Below, piece by piece: positions 10,748 to 20,124 of a stretch of DNA of 64,000 nucleotides (position 1 is the stretch's first letter; every line of letters begins with the position of its first letter). The notes beneath the pieces are model-generated. The model had not been told where the DNA came from and made no database searches. It saw only the letters and a list, made by a program, of their open reading frames with translations. The stretch covers positions 1,240,001 to 1,304,000 of the forward strand of contig JACGCM010002568.1 of the NCBI GenBank assembly GCA_014058105.1. The letters are read 5' to 3'. The position numbers were made by a program, and so were the translations under genes. Source of the stretch: Kingdonia uniflora (lineage: Eukaryota > Streptophyta > Magnoliopsida > Ranunculales > Circaeasteraceae).

Positions 10748-11153
10748 AGTTATGTTTGCTTAATGTAATCACCATATATATCAATTTCATATTAATTTAG
10801 TGATTGCATATTGTTGAATTCGTAAAACCATCTCTAATCCATGGTTTGATTTGGTGAAAATAAGTGTTTTAGAGCAATTCTAGCATTTAAAGAATTTAGG
10901 TTTTTTCTAGATTTCATATGTATTATTTTAATCTGAATGTACTAAATGAATCTCTTAAGTACTTATTCTCTATTTAATATATTCTATATTACATTCGGTA
11001 GAGTTTTTGAGAATTACGAACATGATATTTAATACCTCTTTTGCTTTCTATTCGATGTTAATGCTTATAAGAAATTCCATGCATAAAGTTTTGGTAACAT
11101 TATAATGGGAAAAATTTGGTTTGGTCAAGACTGTGAATATTCTCTAAACCGTA

Positions 11154-11177
11154 GGGGGGGGGGGGGGGGGGGGGGGG
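11154..11177. repeat. 24-base G homopolymer
   Basis: An uninterrupted run of 24 G on the plus strand in AT-rich DNA. It could form G-quadruplexes. It may be real slippage or a sequencing/assembly artefact. A second run of 17 G lies at 58578-58594. Confidence 0.95.
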
Positions 11178-12295
11178 TTACAAGCATACATCGCTAAGAA
11201 ATTTGCCAAAAGTGAAAAAAACTACAGCTTACAAAAAGTTTTGAACCTTTAATTTCCATCTCTTTTATTCTTGGCTGGTTGTCTCATAGTTTTCATCTAT
11301 GGTCGTTGTATATATGGGACAGCATAAGTTGGGTCTATGTTCATTTCAGCTTCGATGTCACCATATCCAAGGTTACGAACCTTGGAAGACTCTAAATCTA
11401 CATTAGCCTCCCTTTGTATTCTATTTTCCTAGAAAAAAAAATCCAAAAGCTCCCAGTGGAAGCTTATAAAATTTAATTTATAGGTGATTTGTTATGGGTT
11501 TTATGTTATACTATATGTTTTGCGTTGAACCTTAGACCTTCAGTTGCATACCATTGTTGGTGCTGTCAATGCATATTAAGCTTTAGGAGTCACTTTAAAT
11601 CGGTACTAACTCTAAAGTTAGGTGGTATTCAAGATGGTAGAGCTAGCCAAAGAAATAAAGTATCTTTCGATGGAAGTTTTAAGTTTTATTGGTGAGTATC
11701 TTCTGTTGGCTTTGATTCTTTAAATATCTTTTCCCATGATATTTAGCTTTTGTTATATATAGTGATAAATTTCTTTTGTAATTCTAATATTCAGGAAAAT
11801 TTAGATCTACGAAATTAAAGATATTGATCAAAATGTCATTGCATATTTGTGTCAATCTACAAAGCGGTGAGTAGATAGCACAATTCTAACATTATTCAAG
11901 TATATCACAGTAGTATCTTTTGACTATCTAATTTATGCAATCCCCTCCTAAATCTTTTTTATCATCAAGTAAGTTTTTTGTAGTTGTACTTTGATTTTTT
12001 TTATTGAGATGGATGATGGTTCAATAAACAAAAAAACTCCAATGAGCCAACATTAATAGATATTTGGGATTGAGAAATTAATATGTACTCTTATGATGTC
12101 TCATTATACATTCCAACTATAATGGCACCCCGAATCCCTCAAACCAATCATCCATCTCAATTAAAATTGATTCCATACTAAGCAATTATTAAGAGCTATT
12201 CTTGCAATTATATTACTGCAGCGCATCCAAAGTAGGTCAAAGATTGGTTAGGTAATCAACTCTTCAATCTTACTTTCTCTACCTTATATATGCAG
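11178..12295. other. No gene recognised
   Basis: AT-rich sequence with scattered possible splice-like motifs and short open frames (such as 11489-11695) that match nothing I know. It may be intronic relic of the gene whose possible exon follows at 12296. Confidence 0.3.
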
Positions 12296-12451
12296 GTATC
12301 TTCCTTGAGAAGCGAAAAACTAATTTTAGCAGCAAAACTGGGAAAGAATGCATCTGTAACTGTGGATCAAAAGATGAATGAGAACGTTAGAGAATTCGTC
12401 GAGAATAATGGTTTTATACCATCACTTAAACAATGGCATCTGAAGCAGTAG
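12296..12451 (+). pseudogene. Possible isolated terminal exon, unknown protein
   Basis: A pyrimidine-rich tract and TATATGCAG acceptor (ending 12295) lead into 51 sense codons and a TAG. The reading starts VSSLRSEKLILAAKLGK, runs through MNENVREFVENNGF and ends SLKQWHLKQ. The lysine-rich, amphipathic composition and exact acceptor make a genuine C-terminal exon plausible. I do not recognise the family, and no upstream exon was found within about 1 kb. Confidence 0.35.
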
Positions 12452-13825
12452 TGAATTCCTCAGCTTAGTTTACGGTATGTACTACTTTTATTGCTATATG
12501 TGCTTTATAAGGTATTGATATCTTGTGCTTCTTCGTGCTTTTGTCAAAAGGTTATATTTAAAATAGAACATACCGCACATCATACCTCGAAAGGGTTTGT
12601 ATAAGAACATATTTACCCTCCCTAATTTGTTCAGAATTATGGAACACAATATGATGTGAAATTCATCTCAACCTAATTGAAAAAAACTTGCCCCGACCAA
12701 AAAACTTACCCCCTCTTCCCGAAATTATTGGCATGATATATTTGATCATTTCATCTTTGTTAATCCTACGCCTATATGATTTTGCCTTCTTGCAGCCTAT
12801 TGAAGTATCTTTATATTATCTTCATAATTGGTCTTCTTAAAGGTTCTTTTTTAATCTTATATAGGGCCGCAAAGGAAAAAAGATGTCAATAGAATGGGGA
12901 TAATACTCAAATAGGCTGGTTGAAAGGTATGTCCAGGCACCAGTAAATAAATAAATCATCTTGTGAGATTAATGGCCCATTTAGAAAGGTGATGCATTGA
13001 ATTAGTAACCCCTGAAATGATGATAACACCCTTGCATCTTTTGTAAGTCTATGCAAGCTTCGAGCTCTTTAGTGTTAGTTCATATTTGTTGATAGGCTTT
13101 TATGCTAATAACACCTATTTCGCTTTATTCATCTAGATTGTTTTGAATTTAGCTTCCTGGAATTTCAAAAATACAAATGGGCGGACCTTATTTGCCAAAG
13201 TTCTAAAATATTTTAGCTTTTGATGTTCCTTTGACGTTGTGGGTTCGCACAAACTGCACCTATGTTGTTTATTTTGTTCATTAGGTGTTTAGAGCTTTAT
13301 ACTCAATAACTGTGGGAGTAATAGAAAGGAGTTCTAAACACTTCGATCGTACATATAATACAGACCTTTAATGGATTGACGGAGACTACATAGCCTTTTG
13401 GTTTTTATTTTCATGTAAATTCGATCTTTGGCATTAGCAGATTTGTCAACATACTGGAATCATGATATTTATATAAACTAAAATGGTCTATGACAACTAA
13501 TAAGTATTTATTGCACTTGCAATAAGCATATTACCAAATAATAGGCCTCTCCCCCATCTTATTAGTTGCATCCTATAACTCTATTAACATCTATGCTTGT
13601 TATCTTGGGAATTTTGCTTATTTCTTCTTACTAAATGTACATTTTCTAATTTTCATCAGCGACTACTCTTTATGTACTACTCTACTTTATTGAATCCAAG
13701 CTCATGCGGTTTTCTAATATAATTAGTCAAGTTCTCATTATTATCCAACTTTATAATCTTGCAAAGTTGTGAAGAAATTAATAGTTGCATATTGTATTAG
13801 AGGTAATTAAGTAGAAACTATACAA
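12452..13825. other. No gene recognised
   Basis: AT-rich intergenic sequence. No domain, repeat or RNA structure was recognised on either strand. Confidence 0.3.
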
Positions 13826-14064
13826 CTTTTGGATAAGCCCCCTTAGGATGCCAGGGCTATCCTTCAATCCATCCTCAGATCTATTTCACAACTTACATAA
13901 TTCTACATTTCCATGTCTACAGGGAGACTAATAGGGTAGCAGACTCTCGTGCTAAACTCATTACCACTATTGGATACACAGAACTGAATTTTGTTGACTT
14001 TTCTCAGGATTTACAAAGGATGGCCAATGAAGATGCTGCTGGGAAAATATATGTACGAGTTTGA
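13826..14064 (+). pseudogene. LINE RNase H C-terminal fragment
   Basis: Pieces read DARAILQSILRSISQLT (about 13848-13898), then after a frameshift FHVYRETNRVADSRAKL (about 13909-13960) and TELNFVDFSQDL before a stop at 14062-14064. The Y-R-E-x-N-x-V-A-D-x-x-A-K block is the hallmark of the end of RVT_3-type RNase H in plant LINEs, including the last catalytic Asp. One stop and one frameshift are present. No clear poly(A) tail or target duplication was seen, so the insertion limits are unknown. Confidence 0.75.
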
Positions 14065-14750
14065 GGTTGTTTGCTTTTAATTCTCTGCAGTGTAAGTTGG
14101 TGTGCTCCTTGGTCTCTATGTATGTGGCTTACCATATCAGAGTTGCCAAACCAAGTAGGAAACCGAAACCGAGGTTTGGGCCATAAGAATTTGGATAAGG
14201 TAAGAATCTTGCTACTTAATTTGAGCCTTCATTCAAGGTAAAAATTTATATTGAGATTTATTTGCATTCTACATTCACTTCAGGCTATTATGTAAGTTTT
14301 TGCTTTATGATTGTGTTGTTCATATATAAGTATTTTAATGTATTGAAAAGATATGTTCTTTAAATCTCAAGTAAAATACTCTGAAAACGACGTACCCATT
14401 TACAGTTCTAATATATGGGAATATGAAGTTGTGGCATGTCCACATTTCATTATCACGTATTTTATTATTGAGCCTAACTTGCTCTTTTAGTCTTCCATTC
14501 ATTGCCACATGAACTTTTACTAGCAATGAGTGGAATAGCTTCACATGCAAGTGTTGATCTAAGCAATAAAGGTATTATCTTCATCTACTCATTTATACAT
14601 GCATAATATTTTTGGTCATTACGCTTAGTAGCGCAGATACTGTAAGGGTTGTTGAGACATAGTAAGTATTAATTACTTTAAAGGAATCTGCATCTACATT
14701 GTTATTTCTAATAGTTATATTCATTTAATTTTTTAATAATCAAAATACAG

Positions 14751-14822
14751 CGGTTATATGTCCCCTGAGTATGCTATACAATGAAAATTCTCTTAAAAGT
14801 CCGGTGCATTTAGTTTCGGCCA
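14751..14822 (+). pseudogene. S-domain receptor kinase exon fragment, copy 1
   Basis: After an AATACAG acceptor the reading GYMSPEYAIQ, stop, KFS, stop, KSGAFSFG covers the kinase activation-segment end (the P-E motif of subdomain VIII) and start of helix F. Two stops occur in about 24 codons. Sequence after SFG turns directly into the start of the next tandem unit, so it is a truncated duplicate of the exon at 15562. Confidence 0.8.
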
Positions 14823-15081
14823 TTATGTAAGTTTTTGCTTTATGACTGTGTTGTTGATATATAAATATTTCATTGTATTGAAAAGATATGCTTCTTGAAT
14901 CTTAAGTAAAAATTCCTGAAAACGATATACCCATTTACAGTTCTGATATATGGGAATCTGAAGTTGTGGCATGTCCTCCTTTCATGACCACGTATTTATT
15001 ATTGAGGCTTTGAAAATTTTATATATTTTTCTTCTGTTATGGGATAACTTTCTCTTTTACTCTTCTATTCATTGTCACAGG

Positions 15082-15320
15082 TGTCATGACCCCACTTTAC
15101 GAGCACCGATATTGTTCTCACTTAACCACTGTGGATCTCCAGTAGTGTGGGATTTTTATTCCTAAGAAAAGGCCTCAGTGACATGTAGAGTGAAATCTTA
15201 ACTTATGGGCCATACACCTAGCAGGATCTTAAACAATGTGGGACTAAAATATTGGTACTACAATCACCGCTAATGGGCTAGGCATTTTTCCAATACCCGC
15301 TTAGTCAGGGTGTTATAACA
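15082..15320. mobile_element. 239-bp TRIM-like/solo small LTR insertion
   Basis: This segment is present only in tandem copy 2 and has near-palindromic ends: TGTCATGACCCC at the left and, on the other strand from the right, TGTTATAACACC. ACAGG occurs at 15077-15081 and 15318-15322, so either a 5-bp duplication overlaps the CA end or the duplication is shorter. Internal words (GATATTGT, AAAAGGCCTC, TGGGCCATAC, AATGTGGGACT) resemble a small plant LTR family widespread near genes. Assignment to a named family would need a database search. Confidence 0.65.
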
Positions 15321-15561
15321 GGAAACTTTCACAAGCCATGATGGGAACAACTTCACATGCAAGTGTTGATCTAAGCAATAAATGTATTATCTTCATCAAT
15401 TTATTTATACATGCATAATATCTTTAGTCATTACGATTAATAACGCAAATACTGTAAGGGTTGTCAGGACATAGTAAGTATTAATTACTTTAAAGGAATA
15501 TGCATCTACATTGTTATTTCTAATAGTTCTATTCATTTAATTTTCAATAATCAAAATGTAG

Positions 15562-16051
15562 CGATTATATGTCCCCTGAGTATGCTATGCAAGGAAAATT
15601 CTCTGAAAAGTTTGATGTATTCAGTTTTGGAGTTTTGCTATTAGAGATTGTTATTGGAAAAAGGAATACAAGAATTCATTATTACGGAGAATCCTTGAGC
15701 CTTTTGGGATATGTAAGTACATGCCAAATGTTTTCTACAATTTAATCTGGATAGCCTTCACTTTCCCTCTCATTCCAATTAAGATTTCTTTGTACTTATT
15801 TTCAGACATGAAAATCATGGAAGGAAAACAGAGTGGAAGAGATAGTTCATTTAGACCTATCTCAACCGTGTTTTCTTATAAAAATCTTGAGGTGTGCCCA
15901 AGTAGGATTGCTGTGTCTGCAAGATTTTTTAGATGATAGACCAACCATGTCATCTGCACTTTCTATGCTTACGAGTAAAACTACAACTTTTCGTACTCCA
16001 AAGGAACCTTTTACGAAATGGGGTTTGGTGATTTTACTTTTCTGTAAGTGA
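15562..16051 (+). pseudogene. S-domain (G-type lectin) receptor-like kinase, last two exons
   Basis: Exon a (15562-15712) reads [20 protein letters not shown], then [16 protein letters not shown] and ESLSLLGY, ending at a GTAAGT donor. This is the end of the activation segment plus helices F-G of the kinase. Exon b starts at 15806 after TTTTCAG and reads KSWKENRVEEIVHLD, then AQVGLLCLQDFLDDRPTMS and the tail FRTPKEPF, which is the usual C-terminus of S-locus-type receptor kinases. An expected Trp codon at the start of exon b is TGA. The catalytic loop, ATP site, transmembrane and lectin domains are missing upstream. In intact relatives the protein sits in the plasma membrane and signals in recognition or defence. 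Confidence 0.85.
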
Positions 16052-16469
16052 AAGTTTACATTTTTATTGTTTTATTATCTTCTTTGGATCGGATTTAGCT
16101 TCATTTAATTTTAAAGAGCTTTACTTGATTCTCAATTTCTTAGGTTTGCATCATTTTGATGTTCATGTAAATAGCATAGTTCGATTAGTTTAATTAGTAG
16201 AGAGTTGCGCAGTAACCTTTTTAGTGTAAATTTGATGAATTCAGAGCGTACATTACGTTAAAGACGTTGATGAGGGAGTATAGTCGTAAGTTGGTAAAAG
16301 TGCCAAATTCATTTCTTAGTCTTTAGGAACTGCGTATCATGCAGAGCAATGTCGCGATAGTAAATTTGGTGGCTGGCAATCTTACTTTCCTGTCCTATCT
16401 TTAGGTAAAAGGAATTTTAGATCTTATACTTCTGCCACAAGGATTACTGTGCAATATTAAGTTTCTCCA

Positions 16470-17014
16470 TTGTTTAATAATTATGGACTGCCCCAGGCTT
16501 CAATCTTTCCCTTTCATATAATTGAAGTGCTTAACATCCTTTAAGCGATTGACTATGGGCGGGTTCTCACAGAAGCAAATCTCTTTTCCTTTCCTGAATA
16601 ATGAGAATCGTGGTGCTTTCCAAGTTTAGCAACATCTCTTAGCCCTTCATGAACTGGAGATTGTGGGTTGGTCTACGTTAACATCTTTACCAGATGGAAT
16701 TCAATCTCTTACTACGCTAGAGAAATTGATAATCTCTCACTTTCCTAAATTACAGCTATTGCCTGAATGGTTTGGGAGACTTTCGTCGCTTTAGTTCTTA
16801 ATGATTGGGGAATGTGAAAACAGTTCTTAATGATTGGGAGACATCTTTAGCTTCTAAGGAAGAGATAGAAAGTATCACCAAACTACGAAGGTTGAAAATT
16901 TTTCATTGCCCACTTTTGAAGATAATGTGCTTGAAGGACTGTGGCAGTGAGTGGCATAAGATATCCCACATACCAAATATTAAAATTGATGATGAAGAAG
17001 TTCAAACTCTTTAA
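16470..17014 (+). pseudogene. NB-LRR resistance-like gene, C-terminal LRR remnant
   Basis: The reading LLALHELEIVGWSTLTSLPD (about 16636-16695), GIQSLTTLEKLIISHFPKLQ and LLPEWFGRLSSL gives two to three leucine-rich repeats. A short internal duplication of TTCTTAATGATTGG (16795-16835) disrupts the frame. The final stretch (16805-17014) reads LRRLKIFHCPLLKIMCL, GSEWHKISHIPNIKID and ends EEVQTL. The WHKISHIP-x-I-x-I-D ending is characteristic of coiled-coil NB-LRR proteins. The NB-ARC domain is not in the window. It lies about 420 bp after the receptor-kinase remnant. Confidence 0.82.
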
Positions 17015-19585
17015 TTAGTACATATCAGGTTAGCTTTGTTTCATTTTGATCTTGGTATAACATGATATCACATTGTCTTCTTCTTTCATTTTTTTATATG
17101 ATAATCCATTTCCATCGATGCAGGATTTATGAATCTGGAAGTGCAATGACATGCCAAGTGGTACAAAAATGTATATTGGTTAATAGAATTGTAAAGTAAT
17201 CTTGGTCTAGCTTCTACTTCCTTTCCCGACGAGTATCAAGGCATTATGTTTGCACCACACTCGGTGAGTTCTGCATCAACTCTGTTTAGCTCTAGCGTCA
17301 AATTAACACAAATATTCTTAGCTTTGTATTAAGTCAATTATGTTTTACAGTTTAATAAGTCTTTTAGATGGCGGTTGAAGAGATTGTTTATGAAGAGTAT
17401 CTTTAGGTGGTTGAGGTCATGTTATTCCAAATAGAATGTGCAATTCATATGACTAAAATTTAAAGTGGAGGTAACTTACATATCAAACATGCGTCAATAA
17501 ACATTCTTCGTAGTAATATTTCAAACATTATATAACTTCTTACTTACTCCTACAATCATGAAGTATTTGTCCAGAATGCCATTTTCCTTCTTAACATGTT
17601 TATAATTCTTATCAAATCTTATGGAACTTTATGGATCACCTCATTGTAGTTACTAACTCTATAGTTCATTCTGCTAAATCTGTTATTGATTAACAATGTA
17701 GATCTTCTCTTTAAAAGTTATGATTTTAAGTACTATAATCATATACGTACGTTCACATAGTGATAAGTATCTTACTGATGAACTACATTGTGATGGCTAA
17801 TTAGTAGTATTGCAAGTTTTTACCCTTCATACTCTTTTTCTGCCACTAATTTATCAAGTTTTCATTTGATTAAAGCGTCATTATTACGAGTGATTAACTC
17901 CTATTGCTGTAAAGCTACTAATCCAATGCCCAGAGCTCACTTCAGGGCTATACACTCATAATAGTTATGCTTAGTCAGTGAGATAAATATGGAATCTTTA
18001 TTGTAAAGTTAGCTGGTAATCAAACGGTTGAGGCAAGAACTCATAGGCCTTTACCTTTGCGGGTTTAAGAGATAAGCAAATCAGAGTAAGTCATGCCTAA
18101 AAAATTGTAACAAGTTGTAGTTGAAGTTACAAAGAAATCTCATGTTTAGCTACTTGCGGCAAGGCCATGCTAACTTACATGTTAGAAGCAACAAAGCAAC
18201 GTCTATACATCTACTCAGGTAGCTTTCATGAGTTTCAGATTTTCCATGCGGCTAAAGAGAGTAACAGATAGCCATGCTTATATCTAGATTTTGGTTAGAT
18301 CCAGGTCATACTGTATTTTCTCCTTGACATCATGAAGGAGCTAGCTAAATCTTTTGTTTTACTTTGAACCGGGCAATCATACCTCTCTCTTTCTTGGAGG
18401 TAATCTCTTATGTCATACTCCATACTTAAGGTAATTAAGGAAATTTCACACTTTTTGTACTTCCTTTTTCTGCATGCAAAAAATTGATTTATGACTATAT
18501 AATTTTAACATTTTGCACTTATTCTCTTAGCAATATGTTATATTTTTATTTGTCATATGAAAATTAGGTTTAATTTTGGGTCATATGAGCAAAGATATTT
18601 TTATTTGTCATCGCCAATTATACTTAAAATGAAATGCACATTTGCATCCGATCATCAGTTCCAAACTTACAGTTTCTGCTAGAGAAAAAGACTCACAATA
18701 CTCACAGTTTATATATATAGTCAATTGATGATATTGAACATACCTTTTGGGATTTTTTATACTAGATAGTAAATCCTTACTCTAGACAGAACTTGAATTG
18801 GGGATAGAACATTCAGATCTATAAAAGGCAGATTCAATGGCATTTCAGCCTAATCCCTAGACCAGTGAAGCTCATAACTTGCCAGTTACCTATACTATAC
18901 ATAGCACATGCAGGGTGTTATTCTTGAATTAACCTTCAAATAGTAAGTAAAGGAGATCACCATGTTGCTTTTGTATGATACTGCAGTCATTGGAATCTCA
19001 TTATTGTGATGTCTATTTTTAGCGTCCCCATCTTTCCCATACTCATTTTCTTCATATACCGCCATAAAATACTCGTATGATTTTCTTGCTTTAGTCAACA
19101 ACATGGGGTGATAATATCTTCAGATTTAATATTTATTTTTTACAAGTATTGTTTATTTCCTTTTTAGGCAGCAATGGTGCTCAAGATGATGTAGAGCAAA
19201 GGTTTTTACAAGTTCAACCAAAGTTTGAGGTATGAAAAGAACAATATTTTAAGTTTGGGAGGAGTTGTGCTAACGAGTTTAGGACCTTGATAGACTTGCT
19301 CAAAATGTTCACTTGATAGAATTTTTGTTGAATAATAAGATCCATGCCGTTACTTCAGGTTTGTTTCAAACAAGCTCATTATTAAATTTTTCATTAATTT
19401 GGACACTTGATATTTTAGTTTGATTTCATTTCATAAGTATCTATGGACCTGTTTATGACCCTATATTAAGTTTTAGTACTGATGAAATCTCTATATAGAA
19501 TCTCTACCTATAATTTTATTAACACAATTGTTGTACGCTAGATTTATCAGTCATTTTACATTTAGTTGGGAATAGAATAATATTT
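17015..19585. other. No gene recognised
   Basis: AT-rich sequence on both strands. A minus-strand 69-codon open frame (18895-19104) and a short plus-strand stretch near 19168-19235 (GSNGAQDDVEQRFLQVQPKF, flanked by a TTTAGGCAG acceptor-like motif) show coding-like bias but match no family I know. Confidence 0.3.
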
Positions 19586-19671
19586 GATCTTTAGCTCAAA
19601 TGGTAGAGCGTTTGGGGTTAGAAATGGAATTCCAATTATCTCAAGTGATGGCGGTTCAAATCCCTAAGATC
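19586..19671 (+). repeat. tRNA-Ala-like sequence (SINE head or degenerate tRNA), copy 1
   Basis: GATCTT at the 5' end pairs exactly with AAGATC at the 3' end. The D-arm TAGCTCAAATGGTAGAGCG matches that of plant tRNA-Ala and holds a pol III A box, and GGTTCAAATCC is a good B box. The anticodon arm is abnormal and too long, with a GGAATTCC palindrome. A related copy lies at 48969-49054. A functional tRNA is unlikely. Confidence 0.65.
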
Positions 19672-20030
19672 CAATACTTTATGTTATGAATTAGTGTCTA
19701 AATGATAGAAACTATATCATGAAAGGGAAAGTGCTGCACTATTTGTGGACAGTGATACTTTTAACCTTTAACATCGGTTGGAGAAGAAGTCATTGGTGGA
19801 GTAACACCTTTAACGGGGAGATGTGTCTATTTGGTCAATCAAAATAGTGTACACATTTTCTGTAGTAAAAGGAAACACCATTGAGATCGACATGTTAGCA
19901 TAATTGACGAAGACATGGTATTTTGCAGACTACAAGTTTATTTTTTTACAATGTCAATATATGTATATAAGTTTGGTATGTAGTGTTGAAGGTACTCAAA
20001 GTGCTATGAAACAACGAGTGCAACTGTGGT

Positions 20031-20061
20031 GTGCCACGGGCACAACTTGTCTATATTATAA
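20031..20061 (+). other. Abutting Helitron-like 3' and 5' termini
   Basis: The hairpin GTGCCACGGGCAC (20031-20043) is followed two bases later by CTTGT. This resembles the common plant Helitron 3' end (hairpin with ACGGGC, then CTRR-T), with one changed base. The next bases TCTATATTATAA (from 20050) resemble a plant Helitron 5' start. The call is by pattern only. Confidence 0.4.
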
Positions 20062-20071
20062 ATCTTAGTTT

Positions 20072-20124
20072 TGTCCTACGTGGCTTCATTTGTCCCACGT
20101 GGCGACGTTTGTCCTACATGGTGG
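20072..20124 (+). repeat. Three tandem copies of a TTTGTCCYACGTGGC-like motif
   Basis: TTTTGTCCTACGTGGC, TTTGTCCCACGTGGC and TTTGTCCTACATGGT follow one another with 4-base spacers (about 20079-20122). Two further copies occur at 21546-21583 (TTGTCCTGCATGGC, TTTGTCATACGTGGC). The ACGTGG core is a G-box/ABRE, but such motifs are also common in Helitron leaders, so regulation is only a possibility. Confidence 0.6.

Larger units (their letters stand above)
9591..10865. repeat. Three ~128-bp tandem units, third displaced by a LINE insertion
   Basis: Unit 1 (about 9591-9718) and unit 2 (about 9719-9840) share the blocks GTTATAATCACT, TTGCCTATAATTGCATT, AGGGTTT and TAATTAGTTATGTTTGC. Unit 3 continues after the LINE at about 10748-10865 with TAATGTAATCACC, TTTAGTGATTGCAT, CCATCTCTAATCCATGGTTTGAT. 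Without the LINE the three units would be adjacent. The units are diverged by point changes and small indels. No function is evident. Confidence 0.7.
14281..15605 (+). repeat. Tandem duplication of an intron/exon block of a receptor kinase gene
   Basis: Copy 1 starts near 14281 (TATGTAAGTTTTTGCTTTATGA) and ends with the kinase exon start near 14815. Copy 2 starts at about 14817 with the same words and runs to the matching kinase exon at 15562. Shared blocks include the TATTGAAAAGATATG, CCCATTTACAGTTCT, GAAGTTGTGGCATGTCC, CTTCACATGCAAGTGTTGATC and AAATACAG/GYMSPEYA boundaries. Copy 2 is longer by the 239-bp TRIM-like insertion. Copy 1 joins copy 2 inside the kinase exon, so unequal exchange likely truncated the first gene unit. 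Confidence 0.85.

Noticed and set aside
19586..19671. A working tRNA gene
   Set aside because: The anticodon arm cannot form a normal 5-bp stem with a 7-base loop and the length is about 86 bases.
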